Below, piece by piece: positions 1 to 9,146 of a stretch of 64,000 nt of DNA (its first letter is position 1; each line of letters opens with the position of its first letter). The translations under genes were made by a program, and so were the position numbers. The stretch is from Streptomyces sp. CoH27 (GTDB lineage: Bacteria; Actinomycetota; Actinomycetes; Streptomycetales; Streptomycetaceae). Under the pieces are notes generated by a model. That model worked only from the letters and a program-made list of their open reading frames with translations, did no database searches and was not told where the DNA came from. The stretch lies in the NCBI RefSeq assembly GCF_020181035.1, contig NZ_JAIQYY010000003.1, forward strand, positions 331,862 to 395,861, read 5' to 3'.

Positions 1-761
1 GAGAAGGTGGTCAGCCGGGTGTAGACACCCGGGTAACCGGCCTCCGCGCACCCCTCGCCCCAGGAAGTGATCCCTGCCAGGACGCCCCCGATGAGCAGGG
101 GACCGCCGCTGTCGCCCTGGCAGGTGTCAACGCCACCGGACGTGTATCCGGCGCAGACCATGTCGGACTGGACGAAGTCCGAACCGTAGGAGCTCTTGCA
201 GCCGGCGTCGGCCACGACCGGGACGGTCGCGGTCCGCAGCTGGTTGGAGGAGCCGCCGTTCTCCGAGGTGGTGCCCCAGCCCAGGATGCGGGCCGTGGCG
301 CCGGCCGCGTACACCCCGGTGTCCGAGGCGGAGACGTACTTCGCCGGCGTGTACGGCATCGCCGTCGACAGGGTCAGCACCGCCACGTCGTTGCCGTTGG
401 TGGCGTCCGTGTACTTCGGGTTCACCCAGATCTTGCTGACCTTGCCCACCGTGCCGTCGGTGCCGTTCAGATAGGTCCGGCCGCCGACCACCCGGACGCT
501 GCTCGCCGACTCGCCGACCATGCAGTGCGCGGCCGTGACGACCTTGGTGGCGGCCACCAGGGTGCCGCCGCAGAACTGGCTGCCGGAGGCATCCGTGATC
601 TGCATGACGAACGGGTACGCCGTCGTCGTGGTGGTCGTACCGCCGACGATGGGCTGCGGGGCGGCGCTCGCCGTGGGGGAGGCGATGGCCGCGGTCGCCG
701 CGGCGGCGGCACAGGCCACCAGCGTCGCGGCGGTCCGTCTGGCACGTGTGAGGCCGAACAT
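1..761 (-). CDS. Trypsin-like secreted serine protease (3' end cut by window edge)
   Basis: The reading frame starts at ATG 761 and runs off the left edge, so about 253 residues are seen. It has a twin-Arg-poor Sec signal peptide (basic MFGLTRARR, then an Ala-rich core) and a short propeptide; the mature enzyme should begin at IVGG, residue 38. The S1 catalytic triad is visible: His79 in TAAHC, Asp125 in NDVAVL, Ser218 in GDSGGP. Asp212, six residues before the Ser, predicts Arg/Lys (trypsin) specificity. Length matches S. griseus trypsin-type enzymes, so only a few residues are missing. Expected to be exported. It lies downstream of a LAL regulator gene on the same strand, with a 242-bp leader that carries a G-rich palindrome. 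Confidence 0.93.
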   Translation of the reverse strand, partial: MFGLTRARRTAATLVACAAAAATAAIASPTASAAPQPIVGGTTTTTTAYPFVMQITDASGSQFCGGTLVAATKVVTAAHCMVGESASSVRVVGGRTYLNGTDGTVGKVSKIWVNPKYTDATNGNDVAVLTLSTAMPYTPAKYVSASDTGVYAAGATARILGWGTTSENGGSSNQLRTATVPVVADAGCKSSYGSDFVQSDMVCAGYTSGGVDTCQGDSGGPLLIGGVLAGITSWGEGCAEAGYPGVYTRLTTF

Positions 762-934
762 GTGGCTCCTCAGGGGGGTTGCACCGGTGGGGGATCGCAC
801 GGGCGTGGGGGGTGTGCACGGGGGCGGGGGTCCCCTGGTCGAGCGAAGTCGAGAGCTCGGGGAGGGACCGACCCCCGTGTGCCCGGGCGAGCGGCACGCC
901 CCTTACGCTAGGACCCGGAACCCTCGGCTCCCAA

Positions 935-969
935 TGAGGGAACCCCCTAGGGGGGGCGGGTGAGGGAAA
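935..969. promoter_or_regulatory. Palindrome and direct repeats upstream of the protease gene
   Basis: The 242-bp gap 762-1003 has no gene. It holds a perfect 12-bp palindrome CCCCCTAGGGGG (943-954) flanked by two direct copies of TGAGGGAA (935-942 and 961-968). The longer form GGTGAGGGAAA (959-969) recurs upstream of the neighbouring LAL gene (3893-3903). This looks like an operator or activator site; the binding protein is unknown, and the adjacent LAL protein is the obvious candidate. Confidence 0.4.
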
Positions 970-1003
970 ACCCTCGGTCCGGTTCAGTTAACCGGCCGCG
1001 CCG

Positions 1004-3817
1004 TCACTTCGCGCGGCGAGCCGCCGCCAATCGGACGATGTCCACCCGCGATCGGATCCCCAGTTTGCGGTAGACCCGGGTCAGGGTCGCCTCCACCGTC
1101 TTGACGCTGATGAACAGCCGGGCGGCGATCTCCCGGTTGGTGGCACCCTCCATGACCAGCGCCGCGACCTGACGCTCCATCGCGGCCAGCACAGCGAGCG
1201 CGTCCAGGGCGTCCGCCGCGGCCGGCACCGGCTCCTGCTCGGGGGCGGTGAGGGCCTCGTCCACCTGGCGCAGCCAGGGCAGTGCCCGGCAGCGGCGGAA
1301 CATCCGGGTGGCCTCGTCGTACGCCGGTGATCCGGGCCGTCTGCCGCGCAGCCGGGCCAGCGCGAACGCGGCCCGCGCCTCCTCCAGCCCGTAGCCGAGC
1401 TTGCCGAGCCGGTCCTGAGCGGACGTCAGCTGGGCCACCGCCGCCTCCAGCTCGCCCTGCGCGGCCCGCACCAGCGCCTCGGACCGGTCGAGCACGGCGA
1501 GGACGCTCTCCCGGCCGAGCCGCAGCGCGTGCTCCCGGCTCACGTCGATGACGTCCTGCGCCTCCGCCGGTTCACCGATCCGGACCAGCGCCTCGGCCAG
1601 ATCGCCCTGCCAGCGGCCGCGCGCCGGGTCGGTGATGCCGAGCCCCAGCTCCAGCCGGCGCACCCGGCGCAGCGAGCGCACCGTGCCCGCCGGGTCCCCG
1701 GCCACCAGCTGGGCGTACCCGAGGGCGCCCAGGGCCCGGGAGAGATACATCTGGTCGCCGTCCTCCTCGGCGTGCTGCACCGCCTCCCGGGCGAGTGCCA
1801 GGGCCCGGACCACGTCACCGCCGGAGGCCTCCGCGAGCGAGGTCAGCATCGCCGAGGCCGTCTCGCCGATCCCCGAGTCCCGGGCGAGCCGCAGGCTGTC
1901 GCGGGCCAGCTCCAGGGCGCGCCCGCAGTGCCCGGCGCGCAGTTCGGTCTCGGCGAGGCCGCGCAGGAAGTGCACCTCGCTCTCCACCGAGCCGCGCCGG
2001 CGCACCTCGCGCAGCAGCCCGGTGACCGTCGCTCTCGCCTCCGTCAGCTGGTCGCCCATGACCAGCCAGCGGAACCGGGCGCTGAGCGCCCCGTTGTGAT
2101 GCCAGGCCACCCGCGGGTCCTGCGGCTCCTTCAGGGCCCGCTTGATGGTGCGGGGCGCCTCCGGATGGCCCATCAGGGTCTCCGTCTGCGCCTGGAAGGC
2201 GAGCGAGAGCAGCTCGGTGCGCCGCTCGCCGCCGCGCGCGGCCAGCTCGGCGGCGTGCGCGGCGGCCTGCCGGGCCTCGGTGAAGTCGCCCGACACGATC
2301 AGCGCCCGCCAGGCCAGCTGGTAGTGGACCAGGGCCAGCAGCCGGGGATCGTCACCGGCGTCCGCGAGGGCCTGCGGGAAGACGGCGTCCACCTCGGCCA
2401 TGGTGTGCCCGGCGCTGTCGATCACGATCATCCAGGCCCGCACCCGGTCGGCCGGCACCGCCGTCCGGCTCAGCACCTCCCGGGCGATGTCCCGGGCCAG
2501 GTCCAGCTCGCCCGCGGTGATGGCGTCCTCGGCGGCCTGGAGCCGGCGCTCCCCCTGGCCAGGTGTGCCGTCGGCCGGGGTGTGCCGGGCGGCGAGCAGT
2601 CCCAGCTGGGCCGCGACCGACGGGGCGCCCCGGTCCCGGGCCAGGGCGGCGGCCTCGGCGAGCCGGGCGGCCACCTCCGGATCGGCGCCGGTGCTCGCCA
2701 GGGCCAGATGCCGGGCCCGCTCGATCGGGTCGGAGGCGGCCGTGGACAGCGCCGCGTGCGCGGCGCGCCGCTCGGGGGCGGGCGCCTCGGCGTACAGCGC
2801 GGCGGAGATCAGCGGATGCGCGAACCGTACGGCGGGGGCGTCGGACTCGGTGGCCAGCAGCCCGAGTTCGGCGGCCTGGGCGCACTCGGCCTCGGCGTTG
2901 GTCCGGCCGGCCGCGTGCAGCAGCGCCGGGGTGGGTCTGGCGCCGGCGCTGGCGACCAGCAGGGTGCGGCGGGCCTCGACGGACAGCATGTCCAGGCGGC
3001 TGAGCACCAAGGCGCGCAGGCTGGTCGGCACCGGCAGCGGCTCGCCCGGCCGGGGCGGGGTGGGGCTCTCGGCGAGGGCGCGGCCGAGCTCCAGGGCGAA
3101 CAGCGGGTTGCCGGCGGAGGTGCGGTGGATCTCGCGGACCGTGGAGCGGGGCAGGCCGCCATGGCCGCGATGGTCGAGCAACTGGGCGACCTGGGCGCGG
3201 GTCAGCGCGCCGAGCCGGACCGCGAGGGTGCCCGGCGGGCAGGCGCGCAGATGCCGGTCGTACTCCTGGCTCTCGGTGCCCTCGGTGCGCACCGCGCACA
3301 GCAGCTGCACCGGGGTGCCCTCCAGGCGCCGGGCGGCGAAGCCGAGCAGTTCGGCGCTGGCCGGATCCAGCCACTGCAGGTCGTCGGCGACGACGAGGAC
3401 ACTGCCCCGCTCGGCCAGCGCGCGCAGCGCGGAGAGCACGGCGAGGCGCAGCGCGAGCCCGTCGCGCTGGAGGCTGGACTCGCCGCGGCCGGTGAGCGCC
3501 GACTCCAGGGCGGTGCGCTGGGCGGCGGGCAGCCGCGGGGAGACCTCGTCGAGGACCAGACCGAGGAGGTCCGCGAGCGCCAGGAAGGGAAGGTGGGATT
3601 CCGACTCGGTGGCCGAGCAGCGCAGCACGGTGTGCGCGGCGGCGCCGTATTCCTCGGCCAATGCCCGCAGCACCGTCGATTTCCCTATTCCGGCGGGACC
3701 GTGGAGCAGCACACTGCCGCCCGAGGCGAGCTGGTCCCGGGCGCCGGTGAACAGCTCCTCGCGGCCGATGACCAGGTCGGGGCGGCACCTGGCAGGCTCC
3801 TGGAAGTCCCGTCGCAC
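1004..3817 (-). CDS. LAL-type (large ATP-binding LuxR) transcriptional regulator
   Basis: A protein of about 937 residues with the build of MalT/LAL regulators. An N-terminal AAA ATPase has Walker A GPAGIGKST near residue 40 and a Walker B-like VLVVADDLQWLD. A long helical TPR-like middle follows, and a C-terminal LuxR helix-turn-helix (GATNREIAARLFISVKTVE) ends the protein. The frame is open to a TTG at 3853, but the best ribosome site, AGGGGAG, lies 8 bases before GTG 3817, so I place the start there; GTG 3823 is too close to it. Such proteins usually activate sugar, protease or antibiotic genes after binding ATP and an inducer. The secreted protease gene just downstream is a plausible target (inference). 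Confidence 0.9.
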   Translation of the reverse strand: MRRDFQEPARCRPDLVIGREELFTGARDQLASGGSVLLHGPAGIGKSTVLRALAEEYGAAAHTVLRCSATESESHLPFLALADLLGLVLDEVSPRLPAAQRTALESALTGRGESSLQRDGLALRLAVLSALRALAERGSVLVVADDLQWLDPASAELLGFAARRLEGTPVQLLCAVRTEGTESQEYDRHLRACPPGTLAVRLGALTRAQVAQLLDHRGHGGLPRSTVREIHRTSAGNPLFALELGRALAESPTPPRPGEPLPVPTSLRALVLSRLDMLSVEARRTLLVASAGARPTPALLHAAGRTNAEAECAQAAELGLLATESDAPAVRFAHPLISAALYAEAPAPERRAAHAALSTAASDPIERARHLALASTGADPEVAARLAEAAALARDRGAPSVAAQLGLLAARHTPADGTPGQGERRLQAAEDAITAGELDLARDIAREVLSRTAVPADRVRAWMIVIDSAGHTMAEVDAVFPQALADAGDDPRLLALVHYQLAWRALIVSGDFTEARQAAAHAAELAARGGERRTELLSLAFQAQTETLMGHPEAPRTIKRALKEPQDPRVAWHHNGALSARFRWLVMGDQLTEARATVTGLLREVRRRGSVESEVHFLRGLAETELRAGHCGRALELARDSLRLARDSGIGETASAMLTSLAEASGGDVVRALALAREAVQHAEEDGDQMYLSRALGALGYAQLVAGDPAGTVRSLRRVRRLELGLGITDPARGRWQGDLAEALVRIGEPAEAQDVIDVSREHALRLGRESVLAVLDRSEALVRAAQGELEAAVAQLTSAQDRLGKLGYGLEEARAAFALARLRGRRPGSPAYDEATRMFRRCRALPWLRQVDEALTAPEQEPVPAAADALDALAVLAAMERQVAALVMEGATNREIAARLFISVKTVEATLTRVYRKLGIRSRVDIVRLAAARRAK

Positions 3818-3892
3818 GGTCACCGCTCCCCTCGTGTGTCGTGTTCTGGCCAAATTCTAGGCAACGATCCCTGAAATTCAGACGGGCGCCAT

Positions 3893-3903
3893 GGTGAGGG
3901 AAA
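3893..3903. promoter_or_regulatory. Second copy of the GGTGAGGGAAA motif, upstream of the LAL gene
   Basis: Eleven bases identical to 959-969 and in the same orientation relative to the downstream gene. It sits 76 bases before the preferred LAL start, which would suit autoregulation. Short motif, so chance is not excluded. Confidence 0.3.
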
Positions 3904-3991
3904 TAACAGAAGGACAGGCACGGGAAAAAACAAGGCATGCCCGCTTGAATAGGCAGGTTTCTTGACTGCTGTCGCGGCCGGCCCGGAGCGG

Positions 3992-4822
3992 CTACGGCAG
4001 CAGCCCCGCCCTGCGGGCCGCGGTCACCGCCTCCCCTCGGGTGTGGGCGCCCAGCTTCCGCATCGCCGAACGCAGATAGCCCTTGACCGTCTCCGGCCGC
4101 AGACCCAGCCGGTCGGCCACCGCGGCGTTGGTGGCTCCGGCCGCCACCCAGGACAGCACGTCGAGTTCACGCGGCGCCAGACTCGCACCGGCCGTCGGGC
4201 GCGGCGCGGTCAGCAGCCCGCACGCGGCCAGCAGTTCCGCCCGCAGCTCCGGGTCCGCGATCCGGGGCGCGAGCGAGCGCAGCGCCGCGTGCGCCTCGCG
4301 CACCTGCTCCCAGGCCGCGCCGCGGTCGGCCACGGCCGGCTCCGGCCGCGCCGCCGCCAGCAGTTCCCGCGCCTCGTCCCGCACCACCAGCGTCTGCTCC
4401 ACGTCCCGGGCGACGGCCACGGCCGCGCCCAGCGTGCGGTCGCCGAGCGGCTGGACCGAGCGCAGCGCGCCGTACAGCACCCCCCGCACCCGGCGCCGCA
4501 CCACGACCGGCACCGCGAGCACCGAGCGGATGCCCTCCGCCGCCACCTGGACGTCGTACTCGTGGCTGATCTGCCGCGAGACCGAGTAGTCCGTCACCGC
4601 GCACGGCCGGGCCAGCGCCACCGCCTTGCCGCCGAGCCCGTTGCCGGAGGTCACCGCGAGCGCGCGCAGCGAGGACGTGCGCGTGCCGCTCAGCTCGCTG
4701 ATCCGGATCTGCGGCCGGCCGGGCTCCAGCAGTCCGCCGAAGGCGACCGGGAGTCCCGTCGCCCGGCGCAGCCGGGCCAGCGCGCCGCCGATCTCCACTG
4801 CCCCCGCCACGTCTGCTGTCAT
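3992..4822 (-). CDS. GAF domain LuxR-family regulator
   Basis: 276 residues, starting at ATG 4822 with AAAGGGCG upstream. Residues about 10-150 fit a GAF-type sensor fold (GLPVAFGGLLEP ... VLAVPVVVRRRVRGVLYGA), as in IclR/GAF regulators that bind small acids or CoA-linked ligands. A linker is followed by a C-terminal LuxR helix-turn-helix near residues 210-265 (LAPRELDVLSWVAAGATNAAVADRLGLR). The gene is divergent from the acyl-CoA synthetase pair, and the 114-bp gap between them has a strong palindrome. It therefore probably controls those synthetase genes in response to an aromatic or fatty acid; the ligand is inferred only. Confidence 0.87.
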   Translation of the reverse strand: MTADVAGAVEIGGALARLRRATGLPVAFGGLLEPGRPQIRISELSGTRTSSLRALAVTSGNGLGGKAVALARPCAVTDYSVSRQISHEYDVQVAAEGIRSVLAVPVVVRRRVRGVLYGALRSVQPLGDRTLGAAVAVARDVEQTLVVRDEARELLAAARPEPAVADRGAAWEQVREAHAALRSLAPRIADPELRAELLAACGLLTAPRPTAGASLAPRELDVLSWVAAGATNAAVADRLGLRPETVKGYLRSAMRKLGAHTRGEAVTAARRAGLLP

Positions 4823-4845
4823 GGTTCGCCCTTTCGGTCGTCCAC

Positions 4846-4861
4846 ACCCCCGTTCGGGGGT
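4846..4861. promoter_or_regulatory. Palindromic operator between the GAF-LuxR gene and the acyl-CoA synthetase operon
   Basis: ACCCCCG-TT-CGGGGGT is a 7-bp perfect inverted repeat with a 2-bp centre, flanked by CAC and GTG which loosely extend the symmetry. It is the only strong palindrome in the divergent promoter region, so it is a likely site for the GAF-LuxR protein. Confidence 0.55.
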
Positions 4862-4936
4862 AGTGAGACCCGCATCACGGATTAGACGATGCCAGAGAGC
4901 CGCCCGGCAATGGTCCGGAACAGCAAGGAGCGTGTG

Positions 4937-6607
4937 ATGACGACGGTGACTGAGGTGTTCCGTAACGCCAGGGACTTCCTGCTGGAACACCGCGAGGACT
5001 ATGCCACCGCCTACGCGGGCTTCACCTGGCCGCGGCCCGCGCACTTCAACTGGGCGCTGGACTGGTTCGACGCGATCGCCGCCGGCAACGACCGGACCGC
5101 GCTGCACATCGTCGAGGAGGACGGCGGCGAGACCAAGCTGTCCTTCGCCGAGCTGGCCGAACGCTCGAACCGGGTCGCGAACCACCTGCGCGCCCGGGGT
5201 GTCGGCGCCGAGGACCGCGTCCTGGTCATGCTCGGCAACCAGGCCGAGCTGTGGGAGACCGCGCTGGCCGCGATGAAGCTGCGCGCGGTCGTCATCCCGG
5301 CCACCCCGCTGCTCGGCCCGGCCGACCTGCGCGACCGCGTCGACCGGGGCCGGGTCAGGCACGTGATCGTACGGGCCGAGGACACCGTCAAGTTCGCCGA
5401 GGTGCCCGGCCGCTACACACGGATCAGCGTCGGGGGCCCGGCGCAGGGCTGGGAGGCGTACGAGGACGCGTACACCGCGCCCGCCGCGTTCGTGCCCGAC
5501 GGCCCGACCCTGGCCGACGACCCGCTGATGCTCTACTTCACCTCCGGTACGACCGCCCGCCCCAAGCTGGTCGAGCACACCCACACGTCGTACCCCATCG
5601 GGCATCTGGCGACCATGTACTGGATCGGCCTGAAACCCGGCGACGTCCACCTGAACATCTCCTCGCCCGGCTGGGCCAAGCACGCCTGGTCCAACCTGTT
5701 CGCGCCGTGGAACGCCGAGGCGACCGTCTTCATCCACAACTACACGCGCTTCGACGCGGGCCGGCTGATGGCCGAGATGGACCGGCACAAGGTGACCTCC
5801 TTCTGCGCTCCGCCGACGGTGTGGCGGATGCTGATCCAGGCCGACCTCGCCCAGCTGCGCACCCCGCCCAGGGAGGTCGTCGCCGCCGGGGAACCGCTGA
5901 ACCCCGAGGTGATCGAGCAGGTCCGGCGGGCCTGGGGCGTCACCATCCGGGACGGCTTCGGGCAGACCGAGAGCGCCGTACAGGTCTCCAACAGCCCCGG
6001 ACAGCCGCTCAAGACCGGTTCCATGGGCCGGCCGAGCCCCGGCTACCGCGTCGAACTCCTCGACCCGGTCTCCGGCGCGCCCGGCGCCACCGAGGGCGAG
6101 CTCGCCCTCGACCTGTCCGAGCGCCCCGTCGGCCTGATGACCGGTTACCACGGCGACCCGGACCGTACGGCGGAGGCGATGGCGGGCGGCTACTACCGCA
6201 CCGGCGACATCGCCGCCCGCGACGCGGACGGCTATCTGACCTACGTCGGCCGCGCGGACGACGTCTTCAAGGCCTCCGACTACAAGATCAGCCCGTTCGA
6301 GCTGGAGAGCGCGCTGCTGGAGCACGCGGCGGTCGCCGAGGCGGCCGTCGTGCCCGCGCCGGACGAGCTGCGGCTCGCGGTGCCGAAGGCGTACGTCGTC
6401 CTCGCCGAGGGCTACGAGCCCGGTCCGGACACCGCGAAGGTCCTCTTCGAGCACTCCCGCCAGGTGCTCGCCCCCTACAAGCGCATCCGCCGGCTGGAGT
6501 TCGGCGCCCTGCCCAAGACCGTCTCCGGCAAGATCCGCCGCATCGAGCTGCGCGAGGCGACGGCCCAGGGCTCGGAGCACGAGTACCGCGAGGAGGACTT
6601 CCGGTGA
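4937..6607 (+). CDS. AMP-binding acyl-CoA synthetase, medium-chain/acetyl-CoA synthetase-like
   Basis: 556 residues. I start at ATG 4937, 6 bases after AAGGAG; an in-frame ATG at 4889 has no ribosome site. It is an ANL-superfamily adenylating enzyme: the phosphate loop [17 protein letters not shown], the adenine/acyl motif [10 protein letters not shown], the hinge-region [20 protein letters not shown] with [17 protein letters not shown], and the C-terminal catalytic Lys motif [13 protein letters not shown]. It resembles medium-chain/benzoate-type synthetases that convert a carboxylic acid, ATP and CoA to acyl-CoA. It overlaps the next synthetase gene by 4 bases, so the two are translationally coupled. 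Substrate not determinable here. Confidence 0.92.
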   Translation: MTTVTEVFRNARDFLLEHREDYATAYAGFTWPRPAHFNWALDWFDAIAAGNDRTALHIVEEDGGETKLSFAELAERSNRVANHLRARGVGAEDRVLVMLGNQAELWETALAAMKLRAVVIPATPLLGPADLRDRVDRGRVRHVIVRAEDTVKFAEVPGRYTRISVGGPAQGWEAYEDAYTAPAAFVPDGPTLADDPLMLYFTSGTTARPKLVEHTHTSYPIGHLATMYWIGLKPGDVHLNISSPGWAKHAWSNLFAPWNAEATVFIHNYTRFDAGRLMAEMDRHKVTSFCAPPTVWRMLIQADLAQLRTPPREVVAAGEPLNPEVIEQVRRAWGVTIRDGFGQTESAVQVSNSPGQPLKTGSMGRPSPGYRVELLDPVSGAPGATEGELALDLSERPVGLMTGYHGDPDRTAEAMAGGYYRTGDIAARDADGYLTYVGRADDVFKASDYKISPFELESALLEHAAVAEAAVVPAPDELRLAVPKAYVVLAEGYEPGPDTAKVLFEHSRQVLAPYKRIRRLEFGALPKTVSGKIRRIELREATAQGSEHEYREEDFR

Positions 6608-8202
6608 CCGCATCGCTGTCGTACACGCACGGAACCGGTCCCACCGCCCTGCTCGGCGACACCATCGGCGCCAACCTGGACCGGGCCGTGGCCGCCTGGC
6701 CGGACCGTGAGGCGCTGGTCGACGTGCCGTCCGGGAGACGCTGGACGTACGCCGAATTCGGTGCGGCCGTCGAGGAGTTGGCGCAGGCGCTGGCCGCGAG
6801 CGGAGTGGTCAAGGGCGACCGGGTGGGCATCTGGGCGGTCAACTGCCCGGAGTGGGTCCTGGTGCAGTACGCCACCGCCCGCATCGGCGCGATCATGGTG
6901 AACATCAACCCGGCCTACCGCACCCACGAGGTCGAGTACGTCCTGAAACAGGCGGGGATCTCCCTGCTGTTCGCCTCCCTCAGCCACAAGACCAGCGACT
7001 ACCGGGCGATGGTGCAGGACGTGCGGGGCCGGTGCCCCGAGCTGCGCGAGGTCGTGTACATCGGCGACCCGAGCTGGGAGGCGCTGCTGAGGCGGGGGAC
7101 CGGCGACGCCCCGTACCCGGAACTGTCCTGCGACGACCCCATCAACATCCAGTACACCTCGGGGACCACCGGCTTCCCCAAGGGCGCCACCCTGTCCCAC
7201 CACAACATCCTCAACAACGGCTACTTCGTCGGGGAGCTGGTCTCCTACACGGAGCAGGACCGGATCTGCGTGCCCGTCCCCTTCTACCACTGCTTCGGCA
7301 TGGTGATGGGCAATCTGGCGGCCACCTCGCACGGCGCCTGCGTGGTCATCCCGGCCCCCTCCTTCGAGCCGGCGGCCACCCTTGAGGCGGTGCAGCGGGA
7401 GCGCTGTACGTCCCTGTACGGCGTGCCGACGATGTTCATCGCGGAGCTGAACCTCCCCGACTTCGCCTCCTACGACCTGTCGACCCTGCGCACCGGGATC
7501 ATGGCGGGCTCGCCCTGCCCGGTGGAGGTGATGAAACGGGTCGTCGCCGAGATGCACATGGCGGAGGTCTCCATCTGCTACGGCATGACCGAGACCTCGC
7601 CGGTGTCCCTCCAGACCCGGGTCGACGACGACCTGGAGCACCGCACCGCCACCGTCGGCCGGGTGCTGCCGCACCTGGAGGTCAAGGTCGTCGACCCGGC
7701 CACCGGGGTCACCCGGCCCCGGGGCACGGCGGGGGAGCTGTGCACCCGCGGCTACAGCGTGATGCTCGGCTACTGGAACGAGCCCGGGAAGACCGCCGAG
7801 GCGGTCGATGCGGGCCGCTGGATGCACACCGGGGACCTGGCGGTGATGCGGGAGGACGGGTACGTCGAGATCGTCGGCCGGATCAAGGACATGATCATCC
7901 GGGGCGGGGAGAACATCTACCCGCGCGAGATCGAGGAGTTCCTCTACGCCCACCCCAAGATCAAGGACGTCCAGGTCGTCGGGGTGCCGCACGAGACGTA
8001 CGGCGAGGAGGTCCTCGCCTGTGTCATCCCGCGCGACCCCGACGCCCCGCCCACCCTGGAGGAGGTGCGGGCCTTCTGCGAGGGCCGGCTCGCGCACTAC
8101 AAGGTCCCGGCCCGGCTGCGGATCCTGGAGGCCTTCCCGATGACGGTGAGCGGAAAGGTCCGCAAGATCGAACTGCGGGAGGGGTACGCCGACGTTCCTT
8201 GA
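6604..8202 (+). CDS. Second AMP-binding acyl-CoA synthetase
   Basis: 532 residues, starting at GTG 6604 inside the GTGA overlap with the previous stop. ANL motifs are complete: [69 protein letters not shown] and [14 protein letters not shown]. The [10 protein letters not shown] and NINPAYR segments are typical of fatty-acyl-CoA synthetases of the FadD/AcsM2 type. With its partner it forms a two-gene operon controlled from the divergent region at 4846. Two unlike synthetases together suggest sequential or parallel activation of acids, perhaps for beta-oxidation, but no other beta-oxidation gene is present. Confidence 0.93.
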   Translation: MTASLSYTHGTGPTALLGDTIGANLDRAVAAWPDREALVDVPSGRRWTYAEFGAAVEELAQALAASGVVKGDRVGIWAVNCPEWVLVQYATARIGAIMVNINPAYRTHEVEYVLKQAGISLLFASLSHKTSDYRAMVQDVRGRCPELREVVYIGDPSWEALLRRGTGDAPYPELSCDDPINIQYTSGTTGFPKGATLSHHNILNNGYFVGELVSYTEQDRICVPVPFYHCFGMVMGNLAATSHGACVVIPAPSFEPAATLEAVQRERCTSLYGVPTMFIAELNLPDFASYDLSTLRTGIMAGSPCPVEVMKRVVAEMHMAEVSICYGMTETSPVSLQTRVDDDLEHRTATVGRVLPHLEVKVVDPATGVTRPRGTAGELCTRGYSVMLGYWNEPGKTAEAVDAGRWMHTGDLAVMREDGYVEIVGRIKDMIIRGGENIYPREIEEFLYAHPKIKDVQVVGVPHETYGEEVLACVIPRDPDAPPTLEEVRAFCEGRLAHYKVPARLRILEAFPMTVSGKVRKIELREGYADVP

Positions 8203-8208
8203 CCGCTG

Positions 8209-8910
8209 CTAGGCAATGGTGCGCTTGCTCGTGGCATGCGCATGCGTGTTGACCGGTCGGGGTGTCCCTGAGAGGTCCAGGACGAACAGGGGGACGCGCA
8301 GGCCGTCCGCCCTGCTGCGGGCGTCGTCCGTGTAGCCGGCCAGGGAGAAGTACACGCAGTCCGTGGACTCCGTCATCGCCGTCAGCCACAGGCACTCCAC
8401 GTCGCGCGGCGCCGCCGGGCGGACGGCCGGGTCCACCTGGGCGAGCAGACCGGGCGCGGCGAGCCCGATGCCCTGCGGCGGCCGCTGGTCGGCCCGGCGT
8501 ATGTCGCGGTAGCCGAGCCAGCGCAGATAGAGCGCGGCGGCGGTGACGGCGTCCCGGGCGGTGCGGATGGGGCGGGGCCTGAATCGCGGGCGGTCGGTAC
8601 GGACCTCGGGGCCGGCCGCGGCCGGGGGGACACCGCTGTTCGCCGGAGGTGTCGTCGTCACCGCGATGCGCAGGACCGTGCCGCACGGGCAGCCCAGTTC
8701 CGGGCGGGGCCACTGGTTGCCGCGTCCGCAGGCCGCGCAGGGCACGGTGAGCCACTCGTCGTCCCAGGCACGGTGGGCCGTCACGGCCGGTTCGGCGGCC
8801 GGGTCCAGCCGTGGGGCGGTGGGGGCGCCGCACGCGCACGGATAGGACGGCGCGCGGTAGACGTGGTCGCGCCGGCAGGCCGGACAGCGCACCGGCAGGC
8901 TCTCGGGCAT
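8209..8910 (-). CDS. Zinc-ribbon protein with a restriction-endonuclease-like C-terminal region
   Basis: 233 residues from ATG 8910; the frame is open further upstream, but no better start is seen. The N-terminal 90 residues have four Cys pairs: CPAC, CACG, CAAC and CPCG, which fits two zinc ribbons. After a Pro-rich linker, the C-terminal half (AVTAAALYLRWLGYRD ... VYFSLAGYTDDARSRAD ... PLFVLDLSG) follows the secondary-structure pattern of Mrr-type nuclease folds, but a full catalytic D-(D/E)xK set is not obvious, so it may be inactive. It converges on the synthetase operon with only 6 bases between stops. Function unknown. Confidence 0.7.
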   Translation of the reverse strand: MPESLPVRCPACRRDHVYRAPSYPCACGAPTAPRLDPAAEPAVTAHRAWDDEWLTVPCAACGRGNQWPRPELGCPCGTVLRIAVTTTPPANSGVPPAAAGPEVRTDRPRFRPRPIRTARDAVTAAALYLRWLGYRDIRRADQRPPQGIGLAAPGLLAQVDPAVRPAAPRDVECLWLTAMTESTDCVYFSLAGYTDDARSRADGLRVPLFVLDLSGTPRPVNTHAHATSKRTIA

Positions 8911-8994
8911 GGGCCCACCCACTCCCACGGTGTCATCTCGGGACCGCCCCATCGTCCTCCTGCCGCACCCCGCCTGTCCGGCACTTGGCCTCTC

Positions 8995-9023
8995 TTGACG
9001 GCACACGCGCACCCCCCTACATT
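8995..9023 (+). promoter_or_regulatory. gcl promoter
   Basis: TTGACG (8995-9000), 17-base spacer, TACATT (9018-9023): a good HrdB-type promoter. Transcription would start near 9030, about 115 bases before the gcl ATG, with an IclR-type operator just downstream. Confidence 0.7.
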
Positions 9024-9046
9024 GCTTCCAGATAGTAGAAATTAAA

Positions 9047-9061
9047 TTCCGCATTGCGAAA
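9047..9061. promoter_or_regulatory. AllR-type operator upstream of gcl (TTCC palindrome)
   Basis: TTCCGCATTGCGAAA, a 7+1+7 palindrome with one mismatch. It is a member of the family found before catalase, hyi, aceB and allB. Its place just after the predicted start site suits repression by blocking. Assignment to AllR is inferred from the general TTCC...GGAA shape of IclR-family sites and from the co-regulated genes. Confidence 0.65.
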
Positions 9062-9146
9062 GTAGTGCGGAGGTCGACTCTGGAGACTGTGCTCACCGCG
9101 GGGCGCGACGGGAGTACGCATCCGACAGCCGAAGCAGGAGTACTCG

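Noticed and set aside
3992..6613. An 873-residue open frame on the minus strand spanning the GAF-LuxR gene and the synthetase gene
   Set aside because: Only the last 276 residues are protein-like; the rest is antisense of the acyl-CoA synthetase and low-complexity. A ribosome site precedes the internal ATG 4822.
8970..9000. A TTCAAC-N5-GTTGAC site at the gcl -35 box
   Set aside because: Only the right half (TTGAC) is present; the left half ACTTGG does not match.
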